Assembly: GCA_029834535.1 (NCBI GenBank) | Contig: JAQMWT010000173.1 | Span: 1 to 64,000, forward strand | Reading direction: 5' to 3' | DNA from: Chrysophaeum taylorii | Lineage: Eukaryota > Sar > Pelagophyceae > Pelagomonadales > Pelagomonadaceae | Length of the DNA stretch: 64,000 nt | Shown here: piece by piece, positions 31,134-40,690 of the stretch | Layout: every line of letters begins with the position of its first letter | Numbering within the stretch: the stretch's first letter is position 1 | Notes under the pieces: model-generated | What the model was told of the DNA's origin: nothing | The model's database searches: none | The model's input: the letters and a program-made list of their open reading frames with translations, nothing else | Position numbers and translations under genes: made by a program

Positions 31134-32495
31134 TCACGGCGATGAGAGGAAGCTCGGGGGCGTTACCTCTCCGAATTCTGTTCTCAAAATAGATTCGTAG
31201 TGTCGGAGATAAAGTATGGCGCTTTTCGCACCTGGCTCGGAGCAGAAGCCGGCCTCGCAGGCGCCGATAGAAAAGCCACGCTCGCACGGGAGCGGGTTGC
31301 TCTGGAGCTCATGGGGAATGCCTTTGTGACCGAGCCAGGCTTCGAAGTAGTGTCGCTCAAAGCCTGCCATCTCTGACGGCCGCGACGGCTCGTCGTGCAT
31401 TCGAATCCAGGCCGGTGTCGCCCACCAGAAGTTGAAATAGCCAACCCCAAGAGTACTCGGCGCTATGGAGAGGTGCTCGACTTGGTCGTAGTGATCAAAG
31501 ATGGGGGGAATATAGCGCCACGCCCCCACGAAGTTCCGGAATACGACCATCTCCTCGAGAGTGCGGTAGCCATAGATAGTGCGCTTCTCGGGGCTGCCCC
31601 ACATCGGCTCTCCGTCTGCCGCATGCGTGACGCCCTTGTTATGGCAGTACAACAGTAGCTCGTTTTCACGCCTCGGCGATCGCTCGCGCGCGTGGTTCCA
31701 AAGCGCGTGCAGCGCGGGGTATTCGTATTCGTTCTCGAACTGGACATTGAAGGTTGCCGAACCGTCGGTGAGATCGTTGACCAGGGTTAGGAGCTCGGCG
31801 ACCGCTTCCGCCGACGTCCGATTGGCGTCGCCGCACCTATCGCGCACCGTCGACTCGACGATGGGCGATTCGGTCAGGACGGTTGCGAACGCGTGGAACC
31901 GGGCGCCGGGCAGAATGCCCGCGAGCCGCATCGACAGGAGCTGGGTGCGCGTGATCTCGAACCCGTGGCACACCGGGTCACCGATCAAAGTCAGACCGTA
32001 AAAGATCGTCACCCGGCTCGAATTTTTTGCCGGCGACAGCCCTAGTTTCGCCGCGCACTTGCGCGGGTAACTCGGAGACGACCGCGCCGGTATTTCCACC
32101 CAGGCGGCGCGGCTCACAGCCCGTGCCGCATCGGATAGCGGGGCCCGCGGGCCTTCGAAATCATTCGGTTCGATTATCATGCCGTCCGAGGTACGCGAGC
32201 CTTCGCATACGCTGTTGATGGAAGCCCCCGGCGGAGGCGAAGTGTCGCATCGACACGACTTGTCGCGTCTAGGAGCTGGATCGCACCCAAAGGCGTTGTT
32301 GGTGCACGCGATGCTCGACTTCTCGGGCTCTACTCGCACGCCGACAACGCGCGTCTTCTCGTCGTCGTCGAAGGCGCCATATTGAACCAAACCGCCGGCG
32401 CAAGGGCAGGATTCACCCTCAGCGGCACACCTTAACCACTCACCGCGCGCTAAACTAATCGTCGCGACGACCACGACATGGCCAAGCACCACCAT
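31134..32495 (-). CDS. Secreted/Golgi glycosyltransferase-like protein, copy 2
   Basis: 453 residues, open throughout, with the same layout as copy 1: hydrophobic start, Cys-rich section, short acidic run (DDDEKT), then EYPALHALWNHA, ELLLYCHNKGVTH and GVGYFNFWWATPAWI. Differences from copy 1 are few. Its 3' flank is directly joined to R1 copy D and its 5' flank has an 80-bp insertion, so expression may differ from copy 1. It lies ~1 kb downstream of UBC13 on the same strand. Function inferred only from the motif style. Confidence 0.6.
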   Translation of the reverse strand: MVVLGHVVVVATISLARGEWLRCAAEGESCPCAGGLVQYGAFDDDEKTRVVGVRVEPEKSSIACTNNAFGCDPAPRRDKSCRCDTSPPPGASINSVCEGSRTSDGMIIEPNDFEGPRAPLSDAARAVSRAAWVEIPARSSPSYPRKCAAKLGLSPAKNSSRVTIFYGLTLIGDPVCHGFEITRTQLLSMRLAGILPGARFHAFATVLTESPIVESTVRDRCGDANRTSAEAVAELLTLVNDLTDGSATFNVQFENEYEYPALHALWNHARERSPRRENELLLYCHNKGVTHAADGEPMWGSPEKRTIYGYRTLEEMVVFRNFVGAWRYIPPIFDHYDQVEHLSIAPSTLGVGYFNFWWATPAWIRMHDEPSRPSEMAGFERHYFEAWLGHKGIPHELQSNPLPCERGFSIGACEAGFCSEPGAKSAILYLRHYESILRTEFGEVTPPSFLSSP

Positions 32496-32524
32496 CGCAG
32501 CCGCCTCGAGTCACACGCGTAAAC

Positions 32525-32604
32525 GTTCGCCTGCCCCACGACTCGGCGATGACCCCGACTAGCTCCCACGTACTTATCTCCGCCCGTCAGGCACACACGA
32601 AAAC
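32525..32604. repeat. 80-bp insertion in the copy 2 promoter
   Basis: Absent from copy 1. It is flanked by imperfect 13-bp direct repeats (CACACGCGTAAAC at 32512-32524, CACACACGAAAAC at 32592-32604). The interior (CGGCGATGACCCCGACTAG...TTATCTCCGCCCGTCAGG) is the reverse complement of a block in R1 copy B (27696-27757). Either a small insertion with target duplication in copy 2, or a deletion between the repeats in copy 1. Confidence 0.7.
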
Positions 32605-32764
32605 AGTCTTTGTGTCAACTTGTGCGGTGACCGTTCAACAGAAACTTATATTTTGGCACTACAAAACCAGACAGCAGGCAAAGCGAACGGTCACTAGGTC
32701 GATACGGGTCCACACTGGTGCTGTGGGGAGTCGCAACGTCGGGGTGGAGGGGGTGGTCGGGCTA

Positions 32765-33285
32765 GTCGGCGCCGTCGTCGCCAGCAGCAGCAGCAGCAGC
32801 CGCAGCGGCAGCAAGAGCATCGCGCTCCTTTTTATCGTCGTTTTTCCCTTCGAACAGGCCCGCGCCTGTGTGTGTCCCCGCAAAAAAACTCGCACATCTT
32901 GAGGCCGCTCGCCTCGCACGCGGTGACACCCTCGGGCAGGTCCTCGCAGACAGGTCCTCGCAGACGCAGCCACCGCCGCGACGGGCAAAGGCCTCCGTCA
33001 GCGCCGCGTACGCCGCGTCCTTCTCTCTCTTGTTCCACGGTGGCCCGAGCAGTCTCTTGTTCTCCGCGCGCCTCGAGGACGCCCGACAGCTCGACCGAAC
33101 CGTGGCCGTCGGTGATGCGGATACGAGAGAGGTCCTTCTTCCGCGACGCCGATGGCGCCTTCAAGATACCGGCCTCCTCGGGACTGACCTCGCGCGAGAG
33201 GTGGTTTTTGGTATCGAGTGTTTTTCGGTATTGGGTTGCCTGTTGTAAACGAATCGAACGTGAACCACTTTACCACGGTCATCAC
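32765..33285 (-). other. Possible small gene, minus strand, unrecognised
   Basis: A minus-strand stretch reads plausibly as protein (AREVSPEEAGILKAPSASR early, DAAYAALTEAFARRGGG late, ending in an Ala run and GDDGAD before a stop at ~32765) but changes frame once, as with one short intron. No family is recognised. It lies between UBC13 and glycosyltransferase copy 2. Confidence 0.3.
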
Positions 33286-33519
33286 GCAAAGTCCTGTGAA
33301 GTGATTTGAATCATTGGTACGACGACGACGTCCGTCCGTCCGTCACAGTTCCAGACGGCCGCAGCGTTGTCGGGGGGTATGACGGTAGTAGGATGAGACC
33401 GACGCAGCAGCAGCAGCAGCAGCACGAGATGATGTAAAATCGGACTTAAATATTAAGGTGACGATGGGCTCGCCGGATCTTAGCGAGTGCATTCGAAACG
33501 CGTTTGTTTCGTAGCTAGA
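33286..33519. other. Spacer with CAG/GCA microsatellite
   Basis: Contains (GCA)n near 33402-33424 and GTCCGTCC repeats (~33330). It holds the 3' flank of UBC13. No gene seen. Confidence 0.5.
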
Positions 33520-33981
33520 TTAGGCGGCAGCGCGGGCGTAGGTCCTCGTCCACTCGGTGGCCTTGGCGTGGGCCGCGTCGGGGTCGGTCTTCCAGAGCTC
33601 AGCGACGGTGTTGTCGAGGGGATCGTCGGGGTTTGGCGCGGAGAGGAGGGCTTGGATGGAGAGGAGCACGGTACGTATCTGGAGTGCCGGGGACCACTTG
33701 TCTTTGAGGATATCGAGGCAGATCCGGCCGAGCTTGTCGACGTTTGGGTGAAAAATCTTGGTGAGGAAACGGACTTTGGGCGGAGCCATCGGGTAGTCGG
33801 CCGGAAGAAAAAGCTCGAGCTTGAATTGGCCTCCATCGTAGCAAGACTCGGAGGGTCCCGATATGAGGACGTTGAAGTACCGGAGGTTGTCTTCGTAGGG
33901 GGTCGCGGTGATGCCGGGGGCGGGCTCCTGCGTGAGGCGTTGTGTCTCCTTGACGATGCGACGAGGGAGGGAGGCAGCCAT
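33520..33981 (-). CDS. UBC13: Ubiquitin-conjugating enzyme E2 N (UBC13)
   Basis: 153 residues, the usual UBC13/UBE2N length. The core box [20 protein letters not shown] includes the active-site Cys, and [17 protein letters not shown] and SAPNPDDPL are nearly identical to animal and yeast UBC13. With a UEV partner (MMS2-like) this E2 builds Lys63-linked ubiquitin chains used in DNA-damage tolerance and signalling. I use the ATG at 33981 ([16 protein letters not shown]); the codon before it is TTG. No intron. The start faces the OTU deubiquitinase gene across about 210 bp. A 131-bp internal copy lies at 14492-14622. Confidence 0.93.
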   Translation of the reverse strand: MAASLPRRIVKETQRLTQEPAPGITATPYEDNLRYFNVLISGPSESCYDGGQFKLELFLPADYPMAPPKVRFLTKIFHPNVDKLGRICLDILKDKWSPALQIRTVLLSIQALLSAPNPDDPLDNTVAELWKTDPDAAHAKATEWTRTYARAAA

Positions 33982-34192
33982 CAATGATGAGTCTTTCTTT
34001 CCCTCTCCTACCGTCTCCCCCTGACGCGAGGGTTTTTAAAGGGGTAAAGGGTTATTATTATTATTACTATTATCCAAAGGGAGGATGTATCTTCTCTTAG
34101 CGGTGGTCACGAGAGTACGGTCGGAGTACCACGCGCGTAAGACGACAGGACTTGGGGGGTCGAGGACCGCACCGTAGTTGTTGTAGGAAGTG
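33982..34192. promoter_or_regulatory. Shared divergent promoter of UBC13 and the OTU gene
   Basis: The two start codons face away from each other across ~211 bp (232 bp if the OTU gene starts at 34214). It includes an (ATT)n stretch (34052-34072). No TATA box can be assigned with confidence. Confidence 0.5.
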
Positions 34193-35554
34193 ATGCGAGG
34201 AAGGGAGTCGAATATGGCGAACAAGAGGGACGCTTCAGGAAAGAAGAAGTACCGCACGGGCCAGGAGCTGGACGTGATGGACACGGTGTCCAAGTGGGCC
34301 GAGGCGGAGGTGGTCGCCGTGGACGAGGCTTCGCAGCGGATACTGATAACTTACACGTTCTGGTCAGACAAGTGGGACGAGTGGCTGGACTTTGATAGCG
34401 ATCGGATTCGGCCGCGAGGGAGCGAGACGTACGACGCGAAGAGTCCCAAGGTGGGGCAGCGGGTCGAAGCGTTCGACGAGAAGGACTGGCTCGAAGCGGA
34501 GATAGTGGCCGTTCGAGAGGACGCGGCCTTCGTGCACTACAAGAACTACCACCGAAAGTTCGACGAATGGGTGCCTTTGCGGCGCGTGCGTCCGTTCGGC
34601 AGGTCGAAGCGCGTGGTGAAGCAGGCCCTCGCGGCGAAGATCGCCGCCTACGAGCCGCGTCTCTCGGTCTTCGAGCGATCTTTGGAAAAACGAGGACTCG
34701 GGTTGGTTAGGGTCTCGGGAGACGGAAACTGCCTCTTCCGGAGCGTCGCGCACCAGATCTATGGCGACGACAAGCACCATGCCCTCGTGCGGCAGCGCTG
34801 CCTCGACTACATGGAACAGGAGCGCGCCTACTTCGAACCCTACGTCGCGATGGACTTCGCGAGCTACGTCGCCGAAAAGCGTCGCGACGGTTCGTGGGGC
34901 GACGAACCCGAGCTCCAGGCGCTCTGCGAGCTCTACGACCGACCGGCGCAGGTCTGGTCCTACAACGCAGGCGGGGCCAAGGTCTTGAGGGCGTTCCACG
35001 GCACGGACTGCCCCCCGATGCGCCTCTCGTACTACGGCGGCGGACACTACGACAGCATCGTCGCGCTCGGCCGCCACGCGCCGCTGCTCTCGACGCCGCC
35101 GGGCCACGTCGAATCGGCCAAATTGTTCCCCTTGAAAGCCTCCGACGAGGAGGCCACCGACGCGGCCCGCGTCTCCGCGGCCCTCGCCGAGTCGCGCAGG
35201 TTGTTCGACGCCAGGGACGTCGACTTAGAGGCCGCCTTGAAGGCCAGCCTCGAGGCCCTCGGCGAACCCGACGATTTCTTGCCGGGCGACGACCTCGACG
35301 AGCTCCAGGCCTCCCTCGACGCCCGCGCGGCCAAGGCTCACGAAGACACCGACCTCGAGCGCGCCCTCGAGCTCTCCGGCCGAGAGCACGACGACTCCCG
35401 GCTCGCGACTGTCCTCAGCGCCTCCACCACCCACGCAGACGACGAAAACCTCGCCAAGGCCCTCGACCTCTCTCAGCGCGACAACTCACGACACGACGAC
35501 GCCTATGACATCGACCTCGTCAGGGCCATCGCCGCCTCCCTCGACCAGCAATGA
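34193..35554 (+). CDS. OTU-family deubiquitinase with tudor-like and UIM-like motifs
   Basis: Single exon, 453 residues from 34193 (446 if the better-context ATG at 34214 is used). Two tudor/chromo-barrel-like repeats sit at the N-terminus (~20-65, FWSDKWDEWLDFDSDRIRP; ~75-130, YHRKFDEWVPLRRVRPF). Next is an OTU cysteine-protease domain (~165-290) with SGDGNCLFRSVA (catalytic Asp and Cys) and GGHYDSIV (catalytic His). The C-terminal third has four repeats of the UIM type (DVDLEAALKASLEAL, DTDLERALELSGRE, DENLAKALDLSQRD, DIDLVRAIAASL). It should cleave ubiquitin chains, the UIMs adding chain binding and the barrels perhaps binding methylated or chromatin ligands. Divergently paired with UBC13, the Lys63-chain E2, which suggests opposing roles in one pathway. 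Confidence 0.88.
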   Translation: MRGRESNMANKRDASGKKKYRTGQELDVMDTVSKWAEAEVVAVDEASQRILITYTFWSDKWDEWLDFDSDRIRPRGSETYDAKSPKVGQRVEAFDEKDWLEAEIVAVREDAAFVHYKNYHRKFDEWVPLRRVRPFGRSKRVVKQALAAKIAAYEPRLSVFERSLEKRGLGLVRVSGDGNCLFRSVAHQIYGDDKHHALVRQRCLDYMEQERAYFEPYVAMDFASYVAEKRRDGSWGDEPELQALCELYDRPAQVWSYNAGGAKVLRAFHGTDCPPMRLSYYGGGHYDSIVALGRHAPLLSTPPGHVESAKLFPLKASDEEATDAARVSAALAESRRLFDARDVDLEAALKASLEALGEPDDFLPGDDLDELQASLDARAAKAHEDTDLERALELSGREHDDSRLATVLSASTTHADDENLAKALDLSQRDNSRHDDAYDIDLVRAIAASLDQQ

Positions 35555-35660
35555 GACGAGAGGACTACTCTCACCTGTTCTGTCCTGTCCTGTCCTGTCG
35601 TGTCGTGTCGTGTCGAGAGGGGGTTGTTGTTTTTTTTAGCTTAGTGCTTCGAATCCCGAG

Positions 35661-35691
<31 letters not shown>

Positions 35692-36168
35692 TCTCGACGT
35701 TTTGGTACTATTGTCACCATTCCTCCTCGTTGTACTTGCGTCTCGCAAAGGAGGAGGGGGAGGAGGACTTTGCAGGTCCCCCACCTCGCTCGTCCTCTTC
35801 TTTTTCGTCGGCGATGTCTGTCCTGAGATCACACCGACGTGGTGTTTCGGTCGATACCGGCAGACCCGGTGGTGGTGCTCTTGGTGGTCTCCGCCGCGAC
35901 GAAAAGCAGGCCCCTTCGAGGAAAAAAGTCCGCCTGGACCTTGCGCACAGTCGGGAGTGGCTTCTCCTGCAACGACAACTGCGCCAATTTATTTTTGGGA
36001 TCTGCAATTAGAGCAACGACGGTGACTTGACTGGGCTCAATATAGTTTAATTTGATCCATCTTGGTTTCATTCCACAAGCTGGAAGCGACATACGTAGAG
36101 CAATACTTTACAAAGCTAGAGCAACAGGGACTTAGTTGCACCTCTCCTTTCGACTTGGTTAGAACCAA
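35555..36168. other. Spacer with microsatellites; possible unrecognised short ORF
   Basis: Contains TGTCC/TGTCG repeats (35580-35613) and (ATCA)n (35661-35690). Open frames of ~90 codons exist on both strands (plus 35730-36011, minus 35829-36092), each with protein-like composition but no motif. I cannot choose between them. Confidence 0.35.
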
Positions 36169-37161
36169 CAAGTGCAGGCCAGTAAGTTCGCCAGTAAAGT
36201 TCACCTAGTCCCAATCTCTAACCCCAGTAAATTCGGCGTAAACCCACTCGTGCTCACATCCACTTTCCTTTGAACTCGTCGCCGTCACCCCCGCCAATCT
36301 AAGCTGCTTTGATCCGCACACGCCGCTAACCTTTGAGTTTACTCTAAAAACCCCAGTAAGTTCACTTGGTCTCAGTAAGTTCGCCTGGTCACTAATTTCA
36401 CCTAGTCCCAATCTCCAACCTCCGCAAGTTCACCTGGTTCCAGTAAGTTCACCTGGTCCCAGTAAGTTCACTTACAGTGCGCGTGTAGACGCCGGGAGGG
36501 GGCTTATAGGTATTGCGTAGCACGTGTGGGGTAGGGTGGAGTCGTCGACTAAGAAGAGCATATCCCCGAGGTTGCCGATCGACAGAGAGCCACGTAGAGC
36601 TGGACGTGGCAGAAGACGGGCTTGGGCAAGAGGACGCCGACCTTGCGGGGCGTCTGCATCTGGCTCTTGTTGATCGTTTGGCGTCGGCGGGCCTTACGGG
36701 ATACAGGTTGGAGGAGCCTCGGTGACAACGACACGATCGATCATGTATCTGGTACCGTTGCAGTGGCTGTGCGACGGGTCGAGGTTGCGAAGACTTTAAG
36801 CTCGCGATCAAAGTCAGCATGCCGTTGGTTGTCAGGGAGTTCAAAACTCGACTGTAAAGAGCGAGGCGTCGTCTTCCGGCCCAGCCTAGTCAGCCGAAAA
36901 GAACTCCGACGCCTCGTCTCCGGGAAAAAAAGGCCGCGGTCATGCGCGCGTTGTCAGCATCGACAACATCGTTTCGACGGGGCGTGAGAATGGCGCGCTG
37001 AAAGAGCCGCCGCGGGTCGTGGAAATAGTCTGCGAGGTCGCCGTAGACGGCTTGGAGGATCACTGTCTGGCTCTCGCGCCTACCTGATCCTTACTCTCGC
37101 GCCTACATGATCCTTACCCTAAATCGAGGGACAGACAAACAAACAGACAAACAGACAAACA
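36169..37161 (-). repeat. R1 repeat copy E
   Basis: It begins CAAGTGCAGGCCAGTAAG. Minisatellite, then the helicase fragment on the minus strand (~37050-36480), then (ACAGACAA)n. Orientation is opposite to copies B-D, so the minisatellite ends of both arrays face the gene block 30882-36168. Confidence 0.75.
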
Positions 37162-38222
37162 CAAGTGCAGGCCAGTATGTTCACCTAGTCCCAATCCCTA
37201 ACCCCAGTAAGTTCACCTGGTCCCAGTAAGTTTCGTATAAGTTCACCTGGTCAGTAAGTTCACCCAGCTCACACCAACTCCTTTGAGCTCGTCGCTCTCG
37301 CCTCCGCCAATCTAAGCTGCTTTGATCCGCACGCGCCGCCAACCTTTGAGTTTACTCTAAAAACCCTTTACTCTAAAAACCCCAGTATGTTCACCTGGTC
37401 CCAGTTTCACCTGGTCACTCAGTTCACCTAGTCCCAATCCCAAACACCAGTAAGTTCACGTGGTCCCAGTAAGTTCACCTATAGTGCGCGTGTAGACGCC
37501 GGGAGGGGGCTTATCGGTATTGCGCAGCACGTGTGGGGTAGGGTGGAGTCGTCGACTCAGAAGAGGATATCCTCGGGGTTGCCGATCGACAGGGAGCCAC
37601 GTAGAGCTGGACGTGGCAGAAGACGGGTTTGGGCAAAAGGACGCCGACCTCGCGGGGCGTCTGGCCCTGGCTCTTGTTGATCGTTTGGCGTAGGCGGGCC
37701 TTAAGGGATACAGGTTGGAGGAGCCTCGGTGACAACGACACGATCGATCATGTATCTGGTACCGTTGCAGTGGCCGTGCGACGGGTCGAGGTTTCGAAGA
37801 CCTTAAGCTCGCGATCAAAGTCAGCATCCCGTTGGTTGTCAGGGAGTTGAAAACTCTACTGTAAAGAGCGAGGCGTCGTCTTCCGACCCAGCCTAGTCAG
37901 CCGAAAAGAACTCCGACGCCTCGTCTCCGGGAAAAAAAGGCCGCGGTCATGCGCGCGTTGTCAGCATCGACAACATCGTTTCGACGGGGCGTGAGAATGT
38001 CGCGCTGAAAGAGCCGCCGCGGGTCGTGGAAATAGTCTGCGAGGTCGCCGTAGACGGTTTGGAGGATCACTGTCTCGCGCCTACCTGATCCTTACTCTCG
38101 CGGCTACCTGATCCTTACCCTAAATCGAGGGACAAACAGACAGACAGACAAACAAACAGACAGACAAACATCTGTCGATTAGTAGTTAGGAAACAGACAA
38201 ACATCTGTCGATTAGTAGTTAG
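37162..38222 (-). repeat. R1 repeat copy F
   Basis: Joined head to tail to copy E at CAAGTGCAGGCC. It ends with a doubled CATCTGTCGATTAGTAGTTAGGA. The helicase fragment reads on the minus strand (~38060-37510; TINKSQGQT and [12 protein letters not shown] visible). Confidence 0.75.
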
Positions 38223-38396
38223 GATAAGTTGGTGCGTGATACTAACCCCTTTGTCTTTAACTTATAAACCCTTAATCTAACTTTGTCTTTCGAGTGTGAG
38301 CATCAATTCAATTTGTAATCAAGCTAAATAGGCCACACTTAAGTCGTTGTGGTCTGCGTTCCCAGCGCGAGAAGGCTGGCTCCCTTGCCCAGGTGG
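38223..38396. other. Short spacer, nothing recognised
   Basis: AT-richer stretch next to R1 copy F without ORFs. Confidence 0.4.
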
Positions 38397-39158
38397 CTAA
38401 CTGCATGGTTGCGATGGCGGGCGTACGCCCTGCGCAGGCATAAGTCGGCGTAGGTTGGACCCTTTATGACCAGGGATGCCTAAGGAAAAGATATCGACGA
38501 GATGGTTGTCAGTCAAATCGTGGTCTCCGCGTCGCATGGCGACAGGCGTCAACTCCCCCGACGCTCCTTTCAGCGCCTCTCGTCTGAAAAAGCAGGATTG
38601 GCAGACGGTTTGGCAGACAGCCAAGTAGCAAGCGATTTCTCGGGGCGGCGCGAAGCGAGCGTGGGCGTCCCGCAGCCTAGTGAGCTGCGAGGTTGAGGAG
38701 AATTCGATGACAGTCGACTTACGGATCCAATAGCCATCGGCTGGTCCTGTATTGGGTTTTACCCAAACGACGTATTGCCTGAGACGCACATTGGCTGGCA
38801 GGTAGTAGCACGTGTCAATCTCGCTGGTGATGCGATGGTCGCCTCCCCATTCTTGGGAGTCCGCAGTGGAGCCGTCGTCATAATCGACGACGATGACGTA
38901 CATCTTTGATTGGTGGTGCTCGACCTTCGCAGTACCAGCGATATAGTCGCTTGGGGACTTGTGCTCCATGAAGTTCTTCTTATCGGTTGCCACGACTCGG
39001 ACGGAGTCGCGCTGCTCGTTGATGAGTTCGTCGATCAAATATCGCAGTCTGGCTTGGGCAGAGTGCTTGGCAGAAGTGGTCGTGGGGAACCAAGAAGAAG
39101 CAGCGCTGGCCTCTTGAGATACCGGAGGACCCTGCTCGTTTCCAACAGCGTGTGGCAT
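38397..39158 (-). pseudogene. Unrecognised ORF (253 codons), possibly part of a broken gene reaching ~39900
   Basis: An open frame with ordinary protein composition: a Ser/Ala-rich start, then KMYVIVVDYDDGSTADSQEW and YYLPANVRLRQYVVWVKPN, which could be a small beta-rich domain. Further upstream on the same strand (39808-39557) is another coding-like stretch (KGPEPLRILDKDDVEAAYQ...) in a different frame and without a clear link. No family recognised. The neighbourhood is transposon debris, so a decayed element gene is likely. Confidence 0.3.
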
Positions 39159-40049
39159 CGAAACGGGCTGGTCACCATCTTCATGGAGTCGTCAAGCGTC
39201 CCGTTTCTTCCGACGGCGCAAGCTGGACGCGCGAGGGTCTGCAGCAGGGCGCTTGCCTGCGCGCGCGCGCGCCTAGTTGTTTGAAGCGCGATCGTCGATC
39301 ACGTTGGCATCGCCGATATTCAGAGTCTGGATGACATGGACGGAATTGGCGAGCTCGGCTTCCACGTCCTAATTCTCATGATCCAGTTGATCCTGCGCCA
39401 GCGCCGCTGCTGCTCCCTCATCCTCATCCGCTTCCTCTACCCCCCCGCCCTCCTCATCCTCTGCGCCTGTGGGGAAAGTGAGAGCTGGTCTAGACCGAGC
39501 TCTGCATCTGAGCCTTTCTGCCGCGACAAGACACCAGTTAGCCCGCTTATTATGCCCTACCTTGCTTTCTGCGTTTTTCGCTGCATCTTTTTAGAGTCCT
39601 GGCCTCGTCCACGCTTGGTGTTGCCAATCTGCGCTCGAGCAGGGTCCTCGAAACACTGATGCTTTTTATGCCGCCCTGATTGCCCCGGCTTGATGCAGGG
39701 TGGCAAGACAGGGTCCTGCAAGTCGCAACTATCGAGTCGCTTCTGATAGGCGGCTTCGACGTCATCTTTGTCCAAAATTCGAAGTGGTTCCGGGCCTTTG
39801 TACTGCAATTTATGGTCGTCGTTGGTGCACCACCACGGATAGAGGCTGGCGGGATCCTCAGCTCACGATTCCTGGGCGATGATCATGCACCCGTACGGCA
39901 TTCCCGTAGATGAGAAGCGGCGGCAAGCGCAGCTGAGATTCACAGATGCCTAACATCCATCGTCAGCTTCGTTAACGAAGTCTCGGGGGGCAATGATGAC
40001 CGAGTAAATCTTCTCGCGAGCATCGTCGGCCAGTGCAGAGTATTGCGCA

Positions 40050-40352
40050 ATGCAGTGGTATAAAGTCACTGAAGAACCATCCCGCCTCACCGTGTGAGTC
40101 TGGCAGGTTAGGGTTCAGGGAACAGGTTAGTTCCCCTAGCCTCAGCCACGACAGACGACACGCAGAACTACGCCTAGTTTAACATGTAAGTCTACGTACC
40201 TACGGGACGCGCTAGACCATGATGATGAGCGCGAGCACAAATCAGAGGACTATTTGATTTGGTCCAAACGGAAAAAGAAGGGTAAGAAAGAGATTGCGTT
40301 CTCAACGGACGGAATAAGAGCAGGAATCTGCAGATTTCTCTGCAGCAAGGGG
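40050..40352. repeat. Old repeat copy with unfilled Copia target site
   Basis: It matches 14645-14837 plus 19513-19610. At 40248-40252 it has a single CAGAG followed by GACTATTT, exactly the sequence split and duplicated by the Copia insertion at 14838-19507. Confidence 0.7.
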
Positions 40353-40690
40353 TCATTTCATAGGAAAATGACATTCGTAGTCGCTGACCCTCCGCATAGT
40401 TGCACCCGACGCGGCTGCGCGTTTTGTCACCAGATCCTCGTAGGCTGCCGTCCGGCGAAGTTCGACGCGAGGTGCCATATGGCCAAGTCCAGTCACAAAC
40501 ACATTTTGTTCGATCAAAATAAGCTCAGTTTGATGTCCTCGGTTCTCATTTGATTCCTGTATAATGTTTTTTGATTCAAAACAATTTACTTTGATACATG
40601 AAAACTTAGTTCGATATAGTTACACTTGACAGCTCTAATGTCAGACGCATCGAACTTTTCGTCGCCTCCGCCGCGACAACGAGCATTTGG

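Larger units (their letters stand above)
30882..32662 (-). repeat. Duplicated glycosyltransferase locus, copy 2 (inverted)
   Basis: Inverted counterpart of 12606-14315, including 5' and 3' flanks. It has an extra ~80 bp in the 5' flank (32525-32604). Confidence 0.85.
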
